The position numbers and the translations under genes are program-made. A DNA stretch of 64,000 bases from an uncultured Pelagibacteraceae bacterium (GTDB lineage Bacteria > Pseudomonadota > Alphaproteobacteria > Pelagibacterales > Pelagibacteraceae), in assembly GCA_902516435.1 (NCBI GenBank), contig CABXYF010000001.1:1-64000 (forward strand), in the 5' to 3' direction. Position 1 is the stretch's first letter. The number at the start of each line of letters is the position of its first letter. This document shows, piece by piece, positions 20,119-31,544 of this stretch. A model generated the notes under the pieces. That model was not told the origin of the DNA, ran no database searches, and saw only the letters and a list, made by a program, of their open reading frames with translations.

Positions 20119-21459
20119 ATGATAAAAAAAATTATTACATTATTTTTAATTTTAATTCCAATTAACTCATATGCATTAATTGAAGTTGATATAACCCGAG
20201 GTAATCTTGATCCTCTTCCAGTAGCAGTATCCCCATTATCGATTGATGAAAAATCGAGAAAAAGTTTTGAAAAAGTATTAAAGAAAGAAAATATTGGAGA
20301 AGAAATTTCAAGTATTGTAGAAAATAATTTGAGAACCTCTGGATTATTCAACCCATTAAGTAAAGAGGCTTTTTTACAGGCCCCTGACATTGCTAATCTT
20401 AAACCAAGATTTGAAGATTGGAATTTAATTAAGGCACAAGCACTTATAACTGGAAAAGTAAATTTTATTGATGATAAATTAAGAGTTGAGTTTAGATTGT
20501 GGGATGTTCTAGCAGCAAAAGAAATGATGGCATTGGCATTTACAACTGTGCCCAGTAATTGGCGGAGGGTAGGGCATATAATCTCTGATAAAGTTTATGA
20601 GAGATTAACAGGTGAAAAAGGTTATTTTGATACTAGAATAATTTATGTAGCTGAAGAAGGTCCAAAAACTCAAAGAATTAAAAAATTAGCAATAATGGAT
20701 CAGGATGGTTCCAATAATAAATTTTTAACACTTGGAAATGAATTAGTTCTCACTCCTCGGTTCAATCCAGCTAGCCAGATGGTTACATACTTGTCTTACT
20801 TTAAAAATTTGCCAAGAGTTTATTTATTGGATATTGAAACTGGAACACAAGAAGTGGTAGGAGACTTTCCAGGAATGACATTCGCGCCTCGGTTTTCACC
20901 TGATGGCAAGAAGATTATTATGAGTTTTGCAAAAGACGGGAAATCAGATATTTATACAATGGATTTAGAAAATAGATTGGTTGAAAGAATTACAAATCAT
21001 CCCTCTATAGACACTTCACCCTCGTATTCACCTGATGGGAAATTTATAACATTCAATTCTGACAGAAGTGGGTATCAGCAAATTTATATAATGAAAAATG
21101 ATGGGAGTGGCGTAAAAAGAATTTCTTTTGGAAATGGACTGTATGGAACACCTGTCTGGTCGCCTAGAGGCGATTTAATTGCATTTACCAAATTACATAA
21201 GGGTAAATTTTATATTGGAGTTATGAGAACTGATGGAAGTGGGGAAAGACTATTAACAGAAAACTACTATCAAGAGGCACCATCATGGTCGCCAAATGGA
21301 AGAGTATTAATTTTTTATAGAGAAACTAAAACTAACGCTAAAGGCGAAGGTTTCTCCGCAAAACTATGGTCAATTGATTTGACTGGTTATAATGAGAGAC
21401 AAATTAAGACCTCAACAGATGCATCCGACCCATCATGGTCATCTTTATTAAGTAATTAA
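20119..21459 (+). CDS. tolB: Tol-Pal system protein TolB
   Basis: Repeated Px[24 protein letters not shown] beta-propeller blades. Confidence 0.96.
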   Translation: MIKKIITLFLILIPINSYALIEVDITRGNLDPLPVAVSPLSIDEKSRKSFEKVLKKENIGEEISSIVENNLRTSGLFNPLSKEAFLQAPDIANLKPRFEDWNLIKAQALITGKVNFIDDKLRVEFRLWDVLAAKEMMALAFTTVPSNWRRVGHIISDKVYERLTGEKGYFDTRIIYVAEEGPKTQRIKKLAIMDQDGSNNKFLTLGNELVLTPRFNPASQMVTYLSYFKNLPRVYLLDIETGTQEVVGDFPGMTFAPRFSPDGKKIIMSFAKDGKSDIYTMDLENRLVERITNHPSIDTSPSYSPDGKFITFNSDRSGYQQIYIMKNDGSGVKRISFGNGLYGTPVWSPRGDLIAFTKLHKGKFYIGVMRTDGSGERLLTENYYQEAPSWSPNGRVLIFYRETKTNAKGEGFSAKLWSIDLTGYNERQIKTSTDASDPSWSSLLSN

Positions 21460-21566
21460 TATAAATTTAACACCATAATAATTGAAATTTCTTGATTTTT
21501 AGACTTGAAACCTCTAATTAGTTGTGAAAAAGTAAAGAATTGAAATTAGCAGCAAGGAGCAATTTA

Positions 21567-22058
21567 ATGACATTGAGCAAAATTTTAAAAAACACACTTT
21601 TAGTATTAACAGCTTGCCTAGTTTTATCTGCTTGTGCAACAAAAAAAGAAGTTGCAACAGATATCCAAGGACAAATGCAAGGTGATGTTTACACTGGAAC
21701 TGACACAGTTGAATATTTAGCTGAAGGAGTTCCCGATAGAGTTTTCTTTGCGACAAATGAGTCTATTTTGACAACTGCATCTAGAGAAACTTTAAGAGCT
21801 CAAGCAACGTGGTTAAGAAAAAACCCAGGTATAAATGTAGTGCTTGAAGGCCATGCTGACGAAAGAGGAACAAGAGAATATAACTTAGCACTTGGTGAAA
21901 GAAGAGCAAACGCAGCAAAAGATTACCTAATGACTTATGGAATATCTTCTGACAGAATTTCAGTTTTAAGTTATGGTAAAGAGAGACCGGTTGACTCTGG
22001 TTCAAATCCTTTAGCTTGGTCAAAAAATAGAAGATCAGTTACTGTTAAAGCAAATTAA
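21567..22058 (+). CDS. pal: Peptidoglycan-associated lipoprotein Pal
   Basis: Lipobox LVLSACA; OmpA-like VVLEGHADERGTREYNLALGERRA; ATG 21567 preferred over the TTG at 21540. Confidence 0.94.
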   Translation: MTLSKILKNTLLVLTACLVLSACATKKEVATDIQGQMQGDVYTGTDTVEYLAEGVPDRVFFATNESILTTASRETLRAQATWLRKNPGINVVLEGHADERGTREYNLALGERRANAAKDYLMTYGISSDRISVLSYGKERPVDSGSNPLAWSKNRRSVTVKAN

Positions 22059-22076
22059 TAGTCTTTATTATATTTT

Positions 22077-22112
22077 AAAGACCCTAAATCAATTGAACGT
22101 TTTAGGGTCTTT
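22077..22112 (+). terminator. Intrinsic terminator after pal
   Basis: Perfect 12-bp inverted repeat AAAGACCCTAAA-N12-TTTAGGGTCTTT between pal and cpoB. Confidence 0.8.
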
Positions 22113-22145
22113 ATTCTGCCATTTTTATAATCAAAATAATAATTA

Positions 22146-23153
22146 ATGAATTTAGTTTTAAAATTAATTTTTATAAAACTCTTTTTAATCTTAAATTTAT
22201 TCTATAGTAGTATATCTCGTGCTGATAGCCATAATATCTATGAAATTTTAGAATTAATTAAAAATGATCTTAAAACACTTGAAAGAGCAGTGTATTCAGG
22301 ATCAATTGAAATTGAAAATACAAATAATTCTAATGATAATTTAGAATTAAATTCAAATTCTGAAGATGTTCTAACAAGACATTTGCTTAAATTGTCTGAG
22401 GTTGAGGACCAGTTCAGAGAACTTACAAATAAGTTTGAAGAAATAAATTTTAAACTAGATAAATTGTCAAACCGGTTATCAAAAATTCAAGCAGATAATC
22501 AGGTAAGATTTGAAGATATAGAAAGTACACTAAGCTTTCAAAATACAGAGGTGGGTAAATCTCAGTTGAGTTCAAAACCCAAGGTTGTTGAAAAACAGAT
22601 TTTACCTGGAAGTTCACAGCCCCAAGATCTTGGCTCTATATCTTACAAAGATACAGAAACTGACGACAGTTCTCAGCAAATACAGTCAGTTGAAACAACT
22701 GCTTCAATTGTAACAGAAACATTTGAGTCAGAAGAAAAAATATTACCTCAAGATTTATCTCCAAAAAAACAATACGAATTCGCAACGAGTTTCTTGAAGG
22801 TTGGAGATTACAGTACAGCAGAAAGAGCTTTCAGAGAATTTGTTAAATCTAATTCAGATCATGAATTAGCAGGAAGTGCTCAGTATTGGTATGCTGAGAC
22901 ATTTAGAATAAGACAGCTGTATACTGACGCTGCGTCTGCTTACTTGGAAGGATATCAAAAATATCCAACTGGTAATAAGGCACCAATAAATTTATTAAAA
23001 CTTGGAGTTTCGATGGTCCAAATAGGTGAGAAAGACCAGGGATGTAAAATGATTAATGGTGTAGAATTACAATACCCGAAAGCAAATCAGTCAGTAATAC
23101 AAAAAGCTAAATATGAGTCTAAAAAATTTGAATGTAAAAAGCAAGACTCATAA
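22146..23153 (+). CDS. cpoB: Tol-pal system protein CpoB/YbgF
   Basis: Signal peptide, coiled coil, C-terminal TPR (QYEFATSFLKVGDYSTAERAFREFVKSNSDHELAGSAQYWYAET). Confidence 0.9.
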   Translation: MNLVLKLIFIKLFLILNLFYSSISRADSHNIYEILELIKNDLKTLERAVYSGSIEIENTNNSNDNLELNSNSEDVLTRHLLKLSEVEDQFRELTNKFEEINFKLDKLSNRLSKIQADNQVRFEDIESTLSFQNTEVGKSQLSSKPKVVEKQILPGSSQPQDLGSISYKDTETDDSSQQIQSVETTASIVTETFESEEKILPQDLSPKKQYEFATSFLKVGDYSTAERAFREFVKSNSDHELAGSAQYWYAETFRIRQLYTDAASAYLEGYQKYPTGNKAPINLLKLGVSMVQIGEKDQGCKMINGVELQYPKANQSVIQKAKYESKKFECKKQDS

Positions 23154-24153
23154 ATATTTACTAAATAGCTTAAGAGATAAAAGAGTTTTTCATATATACA
23201 AAAAATTCGAAAGAAACTTTAAATGTAATCAGGATTTCATTGTTGCTGTATCAGGTGGACCTGACAGCTTGGCTTTGACTTTTTTAAGTAAAATCTACTC
23301 AATTAAAAAATCTTTAAAAGTAAAATATTTTATTATTGACCATAAATTAAGAAAAAATTCGTCTTCTGAAGCACAATCAGTCAAAAATCTACTTAAACAA
23401 AAAAGTATAAATGCCAGTATAATTAAGTGGAATGGAATAAAACCCAAAAGTAACGTTCAGTCTTTAGCTAGAGAGAAGAGATATAATATATTAGTAGACC
23501 AAGCTTATAAACTAAATATCAAAAATATTTTAACCGGTCATCACTGGGAAGATTTGTATGAAAATTTCTTTATAAGAATTTCAAGAGGTAGTGGTTTAAA
23601 TGGCTTAGTATCTTTTGGAAAAACAATAAATAAAGATAAGATTAAAATAATTCGACCATTATTAAACTTTGAAAAAAAGGATTTAATTTATTTAACTAAT
23701 AATTTTTTTAAGTATTATATTGATGATCCATCAAATGAAGATGATAAATTTCAAAGAGCAAGAATAAGAAAATTAACAAAAAGTTTACAAGCAGAGGGAT
23801 TAGATAAAAAAAAATTTTTTTTAACTATCAAAAATTTAAAAGATTCCAATGAAACTATAAATTTTTATGTTAAACAAAATTTGATGGATAATTCATTTTT
23901 TAATAAGAAAAAAAATATAGCTTTTCTCAAAAATGAATTTTTTAATCAACCTCATGAAGTCATTTTTAGGTCATTTTCAGAAATCATTAAAAGTGTTGGA
24001 AGAAATTATTATTCCCCAAGAGGAAAAAAAATTGATAGAATCATTGAAATTATAAAAATTAGTACAAAATCTTCAGTAAAACTTACTCTTGGAAATTGTT
24101 TAATAAATAAAGTGAATCAATCAATCATTGTGACAAAAGAGCAAAAAATTTAA
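23113..24153 (+). CDS. tilS: tRNA(Ile)-lysidine synthase
   Basis: VAVSGGPDSLALTFL PP-loop, IDHKLRKNSSSEA, TGHHWEDLYENF. Confidence 0.93.
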   Translation: MSLKNLNVKSKTHKYLLNSLRDKRVFHIYKKFERNFKCNQDFIVAVSGGPDSLALTFLSKIYSIKKSLKVKYFIIDHKLRKNSSSEAQSVKNLLKQKSINASIIKWNGIKPKSNVQSLAREKRYNILVDQAYKLNIKNILTGHHWEDLYENFFIRISRGSGLNGLVSFGKTINKDKIKIIRPLLNFEKKDLIYLTNNFFKYYIDDPSNEDDKFQRARIRKLTKSLQAEGLDKKKFFLTIKNLKDSNETINFYVKQNLMDNSFFNKKKNIAFLKNEFFNQPHEVIFRSFSEIIKSVGRNYYSPRGKKIDRIIEIIKISTKSSVKLTLGNCLINKVNQSIIVTKEQKI

Positions 24154-24208
24154 TGCTTTTTGATATTTTGTCACTTGTTTAATTGATAATAATTCTTATT
24201 TTATACAT

Positions 24209-26116
24209 ATGAATTTAAAAAATCTCGCTATGTGGGGCATAATAGTATTTTTAACTATTGGTCTTTACAACATGTTTAAAAGCCCACAACCAAATATCAG
24301 AGGTGGAAATCAAATTATTTTTTCAGATTTTTTAACTTCAGTTGATAATGGTGAAGTTTTAAAAGTTGAGATACAGGGAAACAACATCAAAGGTGTTTAT
24401 TCTAATGGAAATTCATTTTCAACCTACTCACCGAATGATCCAAATTTAATTGAAAAGCTATCTGAAAAAGGTGTAAGTATTTCAGCTGCTCCTTTAGAAG
24501 AGAAAATGCCATCTTTATTTGGAGTTTTACTTTCATGGTTCCCAATGCTTTTATTAATAGCAGTTTGGATTTTCTTTATGAGACAAATGCAAGGTGGTAG
24601 AGGTGGAGCTATGGGTTTTGGGAAATCAAAAGCAAAAATGATGAATGAGCTTAAAGGTAAAGTTTCATTTAACGACGTGGCAGGTGTTGAGGAAGCCAAA
24701 GAAGAAGTCGAAGAAATAGTAGAATTTTTAAAAGATCCAAAAAAATTTAGTAGATTAGGAGGAAAAATCCCTCGTGGTGCATTGTTAGTTGGACCTCCTG
24801 GTACAGGAAAAACTCTTTTAGCAAGAGCAATTGCTGGAGAAGCTGGTGTTCCTTTTTTCACAATTTCAGGTTCAGATTTTGTTGAAATGTTTGTTGGAGT
24901 TGGTGCATCAAGAGTAAGAGATATGTTTGAACAAGGTAAAAAAAATTCTCCATGTATAATATTTATAGATGAAATTGATGCTGTAGGCAGAAGTAGAGGT
25001 GCAGGTCTTGGAGGTGGTAATGATGAAAGGGAGCAAACATTAAATCAGTTGTTAGTAGAAATGGATGGATTTGATACCAATGAAGGTGTAATAATAATTG
25101 CAGCAACTAATAGACCTGATGTGCTTGACCCTGCTTTACTAAGACCAGGTCGATTTGATAGACAAGTTGTAGTCTCTAACCCAGATATAATAGGAAGAGA
25201 AAAAATTCTTAAAGTGCATGTTAAGAAAATTAAAATGGCTCCAGACGTAAATTTGAGAACTATAGCGAGAGGCACACCAGGATTTTCAGGAGCAGATTTA
25301 GCAAATTTAGTGAACGAAGCAGCATTGTTAGCAGCTAGAAAAAGTAAAAGAATTGTTACATTAGGTGAATTTGAAGAAGCTAAGGATAAAGTCATGATGG
25401 GTGCGGAAAGAAGATCAATGGTAATGACTGAAGATGAAAAAAAATTGACAGCTTATCATGAAGGAGGACATGCTTTAGTTTCATTTAATATGCCAAGCTA
25501 TGATCCAATTCATAAAGCAACAATTATTCCAAGAGGAAGAGCCCTTGGAATGGTTATGAATTTACCTGAAAGAGATAAACACGGCTATTCAATAAAATAT
25601 CTGAAAGCAAGATTAGCTGTCTGCTTTGGAGGCAGAGTTGCAGAGGAGATAATTTTTGGAAAAGATAATATTTCTACTGGAGCAGGTGGAGGAAGCGGTT
25701 CTGACATTAACCAAGCCACTCAACTTGCTAGAGCAATGGTAACAAAATACGGTATGAGTGAAGAAATGGGACCAGTTGAATACGGTGAAAACCAGGAAGA
25801 GGTATTTTTGGGTAGATCTGTTACTCAAACACAATCAGTTTCAGAGGCTGTTGCTCAAAAAATAGATAAGGAAATAAGAAAGCTAGTTGATGAAGGTTAT
25901 AACCAAGCTAAACAAATATTAACAGAAAAAATTGATGATTTACACAAAATTGCAAAAGCTCTTATAACTTACGAGACTTTAACTGGAGAAGAAATTGAGA
26001 ATATAGTAAATAAAAACTTATATCCTAAAGATAAGATTGTAGATAAACCGGATGAAACAGACGATCAGAACTCTGCTCTAGGTGCAATGGGTTTAAAACC
26101 TAAAATAGTTCATTAA
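24209..26116 (+). CDS. ftsH: ATP-dependent zinc metalloprotease FtsH
   Basis: [32 protein letters not shown] and AAA motifs. Confidence 0.98.
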   Translation: MNLKNLAMWGIIVFLTIGLYNMFKSPQPNIRGGNQIIFSDFLTSVDNGEVLKVEIQGNNIKGVYSNGNSFSTYSPNDPNLIEKLSEKGVSISAAPLEEKMPSLFGVLLSWFPMLLLIAVWIFFMRQMQGGRGGAMGFGKSKAKMMNELKGKVSFNDVAGVEEAKEEVEEIVEFLKDPKKFSRLGGKIPRGALLVGPPGTGKTLLARAIAGEAGVPFFTISGSDFVEMFVGVGASRVRDMFEQGKKNSPCIIFIDEIDAVGRSRGAGLGGGNDEREQTLNQLLVEMDGFDTNEGVIIIAATNRPDVLDPALLRPGRFDRQVVVSNPDIIGREKILKVHVKKIKMAPDVNLRTIARGTPGFSGADLANLVNEAALLAARKSKRIVTLGEFEEAKDKVMMGAERRSMVMTEDEKKLTAYHEGGHALVSFNMPSYDPIHKATIIPRGRALGMVMNLPERDKHGYSIKYLKARLAVCFGGRVAEEIIFGKDNISTGAGGGSGSDINQATQLARAMVTKYGMSEEMGPVEYGENQEEVFLGRSVTQTQSVSEAVAQKIDKEIRKLVDEGYNQAKQILTEKIDDLHKIAKALITYETLTGEEIENIVNKNLYPKDKIVDKPDETDDQNSALGAMGLKPKIVH

Positions 26117-26123
26117 ATCTTTC

Positions 26124-27176
26124 ATGCCAAGATATTACACTAGAGTGTGTAATTTCTATTATGGTCAGAAGTCTAAAATTCTTGTTAAGAAAAATAAATC
26201 TCTCCCTCTTCATAACATTAAAGAATTATCATTCGATCAAATTGAAATAATTACAAGAAACTCTAAAAAAAAAATATTTATCAACCAAGTCAAAAAATTA
26301 CCAACGCAATTACAAAAAAAAATTAATTTTGATTTAAAGAAAATTATTTCAACCAAAAAAAGTTTTTGTAATTTAAAATTTAATTCAATTCCTAATGTTC
26401 TTGGGATCTTAAATTTAACACCAGATAGTTTTTCAGATGGCGGAAAATTTAATAAAAAAGACAAAGGTATTAAGCAGGCTATAAATTTATTTAATTCAGG
26501 TGCTAGTGTAATCGATATTGGAGGAGAATCTACAAGACCAGGCTCTAAAGCTATAAGTGAAAATTTGGAGTGGAGAAGAATTAATAAAATTGTAAAGATA
26601 TTAAGTAAAAAAGTACCAGTATCTTTAGACACTAGAAAATCAACTATAATGAAAAAAGGTATTAAATTAGGAGTAATGATAATAAATGATGTATCAGGGT
26701 TGGAATATGATCCTGAAACTGTGAATGTTTTGAAAAACTTTAAAACTCCATTTATTTTGCAGCATTCACAAGGTCGACCAGAAAGCATGCAAAACAAACC
26801 TAGTTATAAAAATGAATTGTTAGATATATATGATTTTTTTGAAAAGAAGATAAGATATTTGAGATCTATTGGAATAAATCACAATAAAATTATTATCGAT
26901 CCAGGTATAGGTTTTGGAAAAAATTTGAAACATAATATGAATCTAATTAAGAATATTTCTATTTTTCATTCACTCGGTTTTCCTATACTTGTGGGCAATT
27001 CAAGAAAAAGATTTATAAAAGATATATCTAGAGAAAATGATAGTAAATTAAGGATTGGAGGAACAGTAGCGTCATCGATTTATTTGATGACCCAAGGAGT
27101 TCAAATTTTAAGAATTCACGATGTTAACGAAATTATGCAGTCTATAAAGGTTTATAAAGAAATAATAAAGGATTGA
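26124..27176 (+). CDS. folP: Dihydropteroate synthase
   Basis: GILNLTPDSFSDGGKF, IDIGGESTRPGS, DPGIGFGKN. Confidence 0.95.
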   Translation: MPRYYTRVCNFYYGQKSKILVKKNKSLPLHNIKELSFDQIEIITRNSKKKIFINQVKKLPTQLQKKINFDLKKIISTKKSFCNLKFNSIPNVLGILNLTPDSFSDGGKFNKKDKGIKQAINLFNSGASVIDIGGESTRPGSKAISENLEWRRINKIVKILSKKVPVSLDTRKSTIMKKGIKLGVMIINDVSGLEYDPETVNVLKNFKTPFILQHSQGRPESMQNKPSYKNELLDIYDFFEKKIRYLRSIGINHNKIIIDPGIGFGKNLKHNMNLIKNISIFHSLGFPILVGNSRKRFIKDISRENDSKLRIGGTVASSIYLMTQGVQILRIHDVNEIMQSIKVYKEIIKD

Positions 27177-28507
27177 TGTCAAAAAAATATTTTGGTACTG
27201 ACGGAATAAGAGGCGCAGTAAACAGTAAAAATATCAATGGTGAAATGTTTTTTAAGTTTGGCCTCGCTTCAGGAACTTTTTTTAAATCACAAAAAAAAAA
27301 TAAACAAATTGCTATAATCGCAAAAGATACCAGACTTTCTGGCTATATGCTTGAACCTGCTTTGGTATCAGGATTAACCTCAGCTGGTATGGATGTTTAT
27401 ACTTTAGGACCTATACCAACAAATGGTCTAGCAATGTTAACTAAAGCTATGAGAGCTAATATGGGTATAATGATTACCGCATCACATAATCCTCATTATG
27501 ACAATGGATTAAAACTATTTGGTCCGGATGGAATGAAACTATCTGATACGTTTGAAAAGAAAATTGAAAACTTAATAGATAAAAATTTAGCAACAAATTT
27601 ATCTAAGGCTGAAAAATTAGGAAGAGTAAAAAGACTAGAAACAGGAACAAAGGATTACATTAAAATTTTAAAAAAAAACTTTATAAAAGAATTTAATTTA
27701 AGAGGACTTAAGATTGTAATAGACTGTGCAAATGGTGCTGGTTATAAAGCTGGACCTGAATTATTGAAATCGCTAGGTGCGAAAGTAATAGCTATTGGTG
27801 CTGAACCAAATGGCACAAATATTAATAAAAATTGTGGTTCCGTATTCCCTAACAATATTAGATTAGCAGTAAAAAATTACAAAGCTCATATAGGTATTTC
27901 ATTAGATGGAGATGCTGATCGAATTATAATGTGTGATGAAAAAAGTAATATAATTGATGGCGACCAAATTATTGCTGCTTTAGCCTCAAGATGGAAAAAC
28001 AAAAAAATGTTAAAGGGTGGGGTAGTTGGAACATTAATGTCTAATTATGGTTTAGAGAAGTATTTTAAAAATAAAAATATAAAATTTATTAGAGCAAATG
28101 TTGGTGACAGATATGTAAAAGAAAAAATGCAAAAATATAATTTTAATTTAGGTGGGGAACAATCTGGACATATTATTCTTGGAAAATTTGCAACTACTGG
28201 TGATGGTCTGTTGGTTGCTTTGGAGTGTTTATTTGCGTTGAGAAAGGGAAAAAAAGCTAGCGAATTTTTCTCAAAATTTAAAAAAATTCCACAAATACTA
28301 AAAAATATAGATGTAAAGGATAAAAATATTATTAGTAAAACACATGTAAAAAAATCTATTAAAAAAGCCGAAAGACTAATTAAAGGAAATGGAAGAATTC
28401 TTATTAGAAAGTCAGGAACAGAGTCGAAGATAAGAGTAATGGGTGAAAGTGAAAATTTAGATCTATTAGTAAAGTGTATAAACATAATTACCAGAAAAAT
28501 TAAATAA
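27173..28507 (+). CDS. glmM: Phosphoglucosamine mutase
   Basis: KYFGTDGIRGAVN, ITASHNPHYDNGLKLF, LDGDADR, GGEQSGHII. Confidence 0.97.
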   Translation: MMSKKYFGTDGIRGAVNSKNINGEMFFKFGLASGTFFKSQKKNKQIAIIAKDTRLSGYMLEPALVSGLTSAGMDVYTLGPIPTNGLAMLTKAMRANMGIMITASHNPHYDNGLKLFGPDGMKLSDTFEKKIENLIDKNLATNLSKAEKLGRVKRLETGTKDYIKILKKNFIKEFNLRGLKIVIDCANGAGYKAGPELLKSLGAKVIAIGAEPNGTNINKNCGSVFPNNIRLAVKNYKAHIGISLDGDADRIIMCDEKSNIIDGDQIIAALASRWKNKKMLKGGVVGTLMSNYGLEKYFKNKNIKFIRANVGDRYVKEKMQKYNFNLGGEQSGHIILGKFATTGDGLLVALECLFALRKGKKASEFFSKFKKIPQILKNIDVKDKNIISKTHVKKSIKKAERLIKGNGRILIRKSGTESKIRVMGESENLDLLVKCINIITRKIK

Positions 28508-28508
28508 A

Positions 28509-29321
28509 TTGAAACCAAAATCAAAAGTATTAATTATTGCGGGATCAGACTCCTCAGGTGGAGCAGGTATCCAGGCAGATATAAAAACTGTCACAGCATT
28601 AGGCTCATATGCAATGACAGCTATAACAGCCATTACAATTCAAAATACTACTGGTGTTAAATCAATAATTCCAATTAATCCAAAGGAAATTTATAATCAA
28701 ATAATTTTTACATCTAAAGATATTAGTCCAGATGCTATAAAAATTGGAATGCTGCACTCAGCAAAGGTCATAAGATCAGTAAGTAAATCTTTGTATCAAA
28801 TTAAATCTAGAAATATCATTTTAGATCCAGTTATGGTTGCAAAGGGTGGAGCAAAACTGATCGACAATAAAGCAATAAATTTACTTAAATCAAAATTAAT
28901 AAAGAAAGTATTGTTAATAACACCAAACATTCCTGAGGCAGAAATTTTGACTAATACAAAAATAAAAACAAAAAAGGATATGATTTATGTTGCAAAAAAG
29001 ATAATTGAATTAGGAGCAAAAAATGTACTTTTAAAAGGTGGTCATTTAAAAGGAAAATTAGTTCATGATATTTATGTTAACAATAAAGATATCAAAATTT
29101 TTGATAGCAAAAGAGTTAAAACTAAAAATACTCACGGAACTGGTTGCACATTATCAAGCGCAGTAGCAACATTTTTATCATGTGGAAAAACAGTAAAGAA
29201 ATCTTGTGAGCTTGGAATTAAATATGTAAATTTAGCTATTAAATATAACCCTAATTATGGCAAAGGTCATGGTCCTATAAATCATTTAAATTCAATTAAC
29301 TTAAATAAAAAATTTAAATAA
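28509..29321 (+). CDS. thiD: Hydroxymethylpyrimidine/phosphomethylpyrimidine kinase
   Basis: [40 protein letters not shown]. Confidence 0.94.
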   Translation: MKPKSKVLIIAGSDSSGGAGIQADIKTVTALGSYAMTAITAITIQNTTGVKSIIPINPKEIYNQIIFTSKDISPDAIKIGMLHSAKVIRSVSKSLYQIKSRNIILDPVMVAKGGAKLIDNKAINLLKSKLIKKVLLITPNIPEAEILTNTKIKTKKDMIYVAKKIIELGAKNVLLKGGHLKGKLVHDIYVNNKDIKIFDSKRVKTKNTHGTGCTLSSAVATFLSCGKTVKKSCELGIKYVNLAIKYNPNYGKGHGPINHLNSINLNKKFK

Positions 29322-30613
29322 TGAAAAATATAGTAGTAGTCGGGTCTCAATGGGGAGACGAAGGAAAAGGAAAGATAGTTGATTGGCTGTCTGAGCAAGC
29401 AGACGTTGTGATACGATTCCAAGGAGGACACAATGCTGGGCATACACTTGTTATTGATGGTGTAACTTATAAATTAAGATTACTTCCTTCAGGAATAGTA
29501 AGAAAAAATAAGATTTCAATCATTGGTAATGGGGTAGTAGTAGATCCTTGGGCTTTACTAGAGGAAATAGAGGAAATAAAATCAAAAGGAGTAGGCGTAA
29601 ATATTAGTAATTTTATTATTTCAGAATCTGCAAATTTAATTTTACCATTTCATAGAGAAATGGATGAAATTAGAGAAGACGCAGCTGGAAAGGGAAAAAT
29701 TGGCACCACAAGAAGAGGCATTGGCCCTGCATATGAGGATAAAGTAGGCAGAAGATCTATTAGAGTAATGGATTTAAGATCTGAAAAAAATTTAGATCAA
29801 AGATTAGAATCAGTTTTGATACATCATAATGCTATAAGAAAAGGTTTAGGAAAAAAAATTTTTGAAAAAGAAAAATTAAAAGATGACTTATTAAAAATTG
29901 CCCCAAAAATTTTAAAATTTTCTCAACCTGTATGGCTTAAAATTGACCAATTTAAAAAACAAAAGAAGAAAATTTTATTTGAAGGAGCTCAAGGAATACT
30001 ATTAGATGTAGACCATGGTACCTATCCTTATGTCACTTCTTCTAATACTGTAGCCTCAAGTGCTGCAACAGGAACTGGTTGTGGGCCAAATTCAATAAAT
30101 TATGTCCTAGGAATAACCAAAGCATATACAACTCGTGTTGGGGAAGGACCTTTTCCAACTGAGTTAAAAGATGATATCGGAGAATTATTAGGTAATAGAG
30201 GAAAAGAATTTGGAACTGTTACAAGTAGGAAAAGAAGATGCGGTTGGTTTGATGGTGTTTTGGTAAGACAAACTATTAAAGTTTCTGGGATTGACGGAAT
30301 TGCACTCACTAAACTAGACGTATTAGATGAATTAGATGAAATCAAAATATGTATTCAATATGAGTTAGATGGAAAAAAAATTGATTATTTACCGGCTGCT
30401 GTAGAGGACCAGTTAAAAATAAAACCAATTTTCAAAACTTTTCCAGGATGGAAAGTTTCGACAAATGGAATTAAAAATATGGATGCATTGCCAGAAAATG
30501 CAAAAAAATATATTTTTGCAATTGAGGATTTTATAGGTGCAAAAGTTTCAAGTATATCTACTAGCCCAGAGAGAGAAGATACAATATTATTAGAAAATCC
30601 TTTTGATATTTAA
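29321..30613 (+). CDS. purA: Adenylosuccinate synthetase
   Basis: [26 protein letters not shown]. Confidence 0.98.
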   Translation: MKNIVVVGSQWGDEGKGKIVDWLSEQADVVIRFQGGHNAGHTLVIDGVTYKLRLLPSGIVRKNKISIIGNGVVVDPWALLEEIEEIKSKGVGVNISNFIISESANLILPFHREMDEIREDAAGKGKIGTTRRGIGPAYEDKVGRRSIRVMDLRSEKNLDQRLESVLIHHNAIRKGLGKKIFEKEKLKDDLLKIAPKILKFSQPVWLKIDQFKKQKKKILFEGAQGILLDVDHGTYPYVTSSNTVASSAATGTGCGPNSINYVLGITKAYTTRVGEGPFPTELKDDIGELLGNRGKEFGTVTSRKRRCGWFDGVLVRQTIKVSGIDGIALTKLDVLDELDEIKICIQYELDGKKIDYLPAAVEDQLKIKPIFKTFPGWKVSTNGIKNMDALPENAKKYIFAIEDFIGAKVSSISTSPEREDTILLENPFDI

Positions 30614-31503
30614 TTAGCTGGCAATAAATTTTTAGATTTCGCCAAAATAAGCATATGCTTTTGAAGTTTTTCGAAAGCTTTATTTTCAATTTGTCTTACT
30701 CTTTCTCTGCTAATTTTATATTTCTGACTTAAATCTTCTAAAGTTGTTGGATTATCATTTAACCTTCTTGAGTATAAAATTTCTTTTTCTCTTTCATTAA
30801 GAACATTGATAGAATTTTTTAATAAATCTTTTCTTTGCTCCATTTCCTCATGATGAGCATATTTTAGGTCGTGGTCTAACTCCTTATCCACTAACCAGTC
30901 TTGCCACTCATCACCATCTTCACCAACCTGAGCGTTTAAAGAAAATTCTTTTCCTGATAATCTCCTATTCATTGAAACAACTTCTTCTTTGCTAACATCT
31001 AGTTTATCTGCAATATGTTTCACATGTTCATCTCTTAAGTCTCCTTCAGCTTGTGGAGCGATTTGATTTTTAATTTTTTTTAAATTAAAGAATAGTTTTT
31101 TTTGGGCAGTTGTAGTTCCGATTTTGACTAAGCTCCAAGACCTTAATATGTATTCTTGTATAGATGCTTTTATCCACCACATGGCATATGTAGCAAGTCT
31201 GAAACCTTTTTCTGGTTCAAATTTTTTAACAGCCTGCATTAACCCAACGTTACCCTCAGAAATCATTTCATTTACAGGTAACCCATAACCTTTGTACCCC
31301 ATTGCAATCTTAGCAACTAATCTAAGATGACTAGTAACTAATTTTTCAGCTGATTTTATATTACCTGTTGTTTTCCAATTTTTTGCTAACATATACTCTT
31401 CTTCTGCAGCTAACATTGGAAACTTTTTGATTTGTTCTAAGTATGCTGACAAACCTCCTTCATTTGAAAGAGTTGGCAGATTATTATTAACTTTTGAGTT
31501 CAT
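30610..31503 (-). CDS. rpoH: RNA polymerase sigma-32 factor
   Basis: [64 protein letters not shown]. Confidence 0.96.
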   Translation of the reverse strand: MNSKVNNNLPTLSNEGGLSAYLEQIKKFPMLAAEEEYMLAKNWKTTGNIKSAEKLVTSHLRLVAKIAMGYKGYGLPVNEMISEGNVGLMQAVKKFEPEKGFRLATYAMWWIKASIQEYILRSWSLVKIGTTTAQKKLFFNLKKIKNQIAPQAEGDLRDEHVKHIADKLDVSKEEVVSMNRRLSGKEFSLNAQVGEDGDEWQDWLVDKELDHDLKYAHHEEMEQRKDLLKNSINVLNEREKEILYSRRLNDNPTTLEDLSQKYKISRERVRQIENKAFEKLQKHMLILAKSKNLLPAN

Positions 31504-31544
31504 AGCAAGGTTTATTTAATTAATTTTACTTAATTTTCAACATT

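Noticed and set aside
24424-25395. Minus-strand ORFs (145 aa and 116 aa) opposite ftsH
   Set aside because: Complement of conserved AAA protease codons; Ser/Pro/Leu-rich shadow translation
26237-26797. 186-aa minus-strand ORF opposite folP
   Set aside because: Same antisense artefact; folP motifs are unambiguous on the plus strand
28045-28524. 159-aa minus-strand ORF opposite glmM
   Set aside because: Antisense reading of glmM; hydrophobicity comes from reverse-complemented Lys/Asn-rich codons
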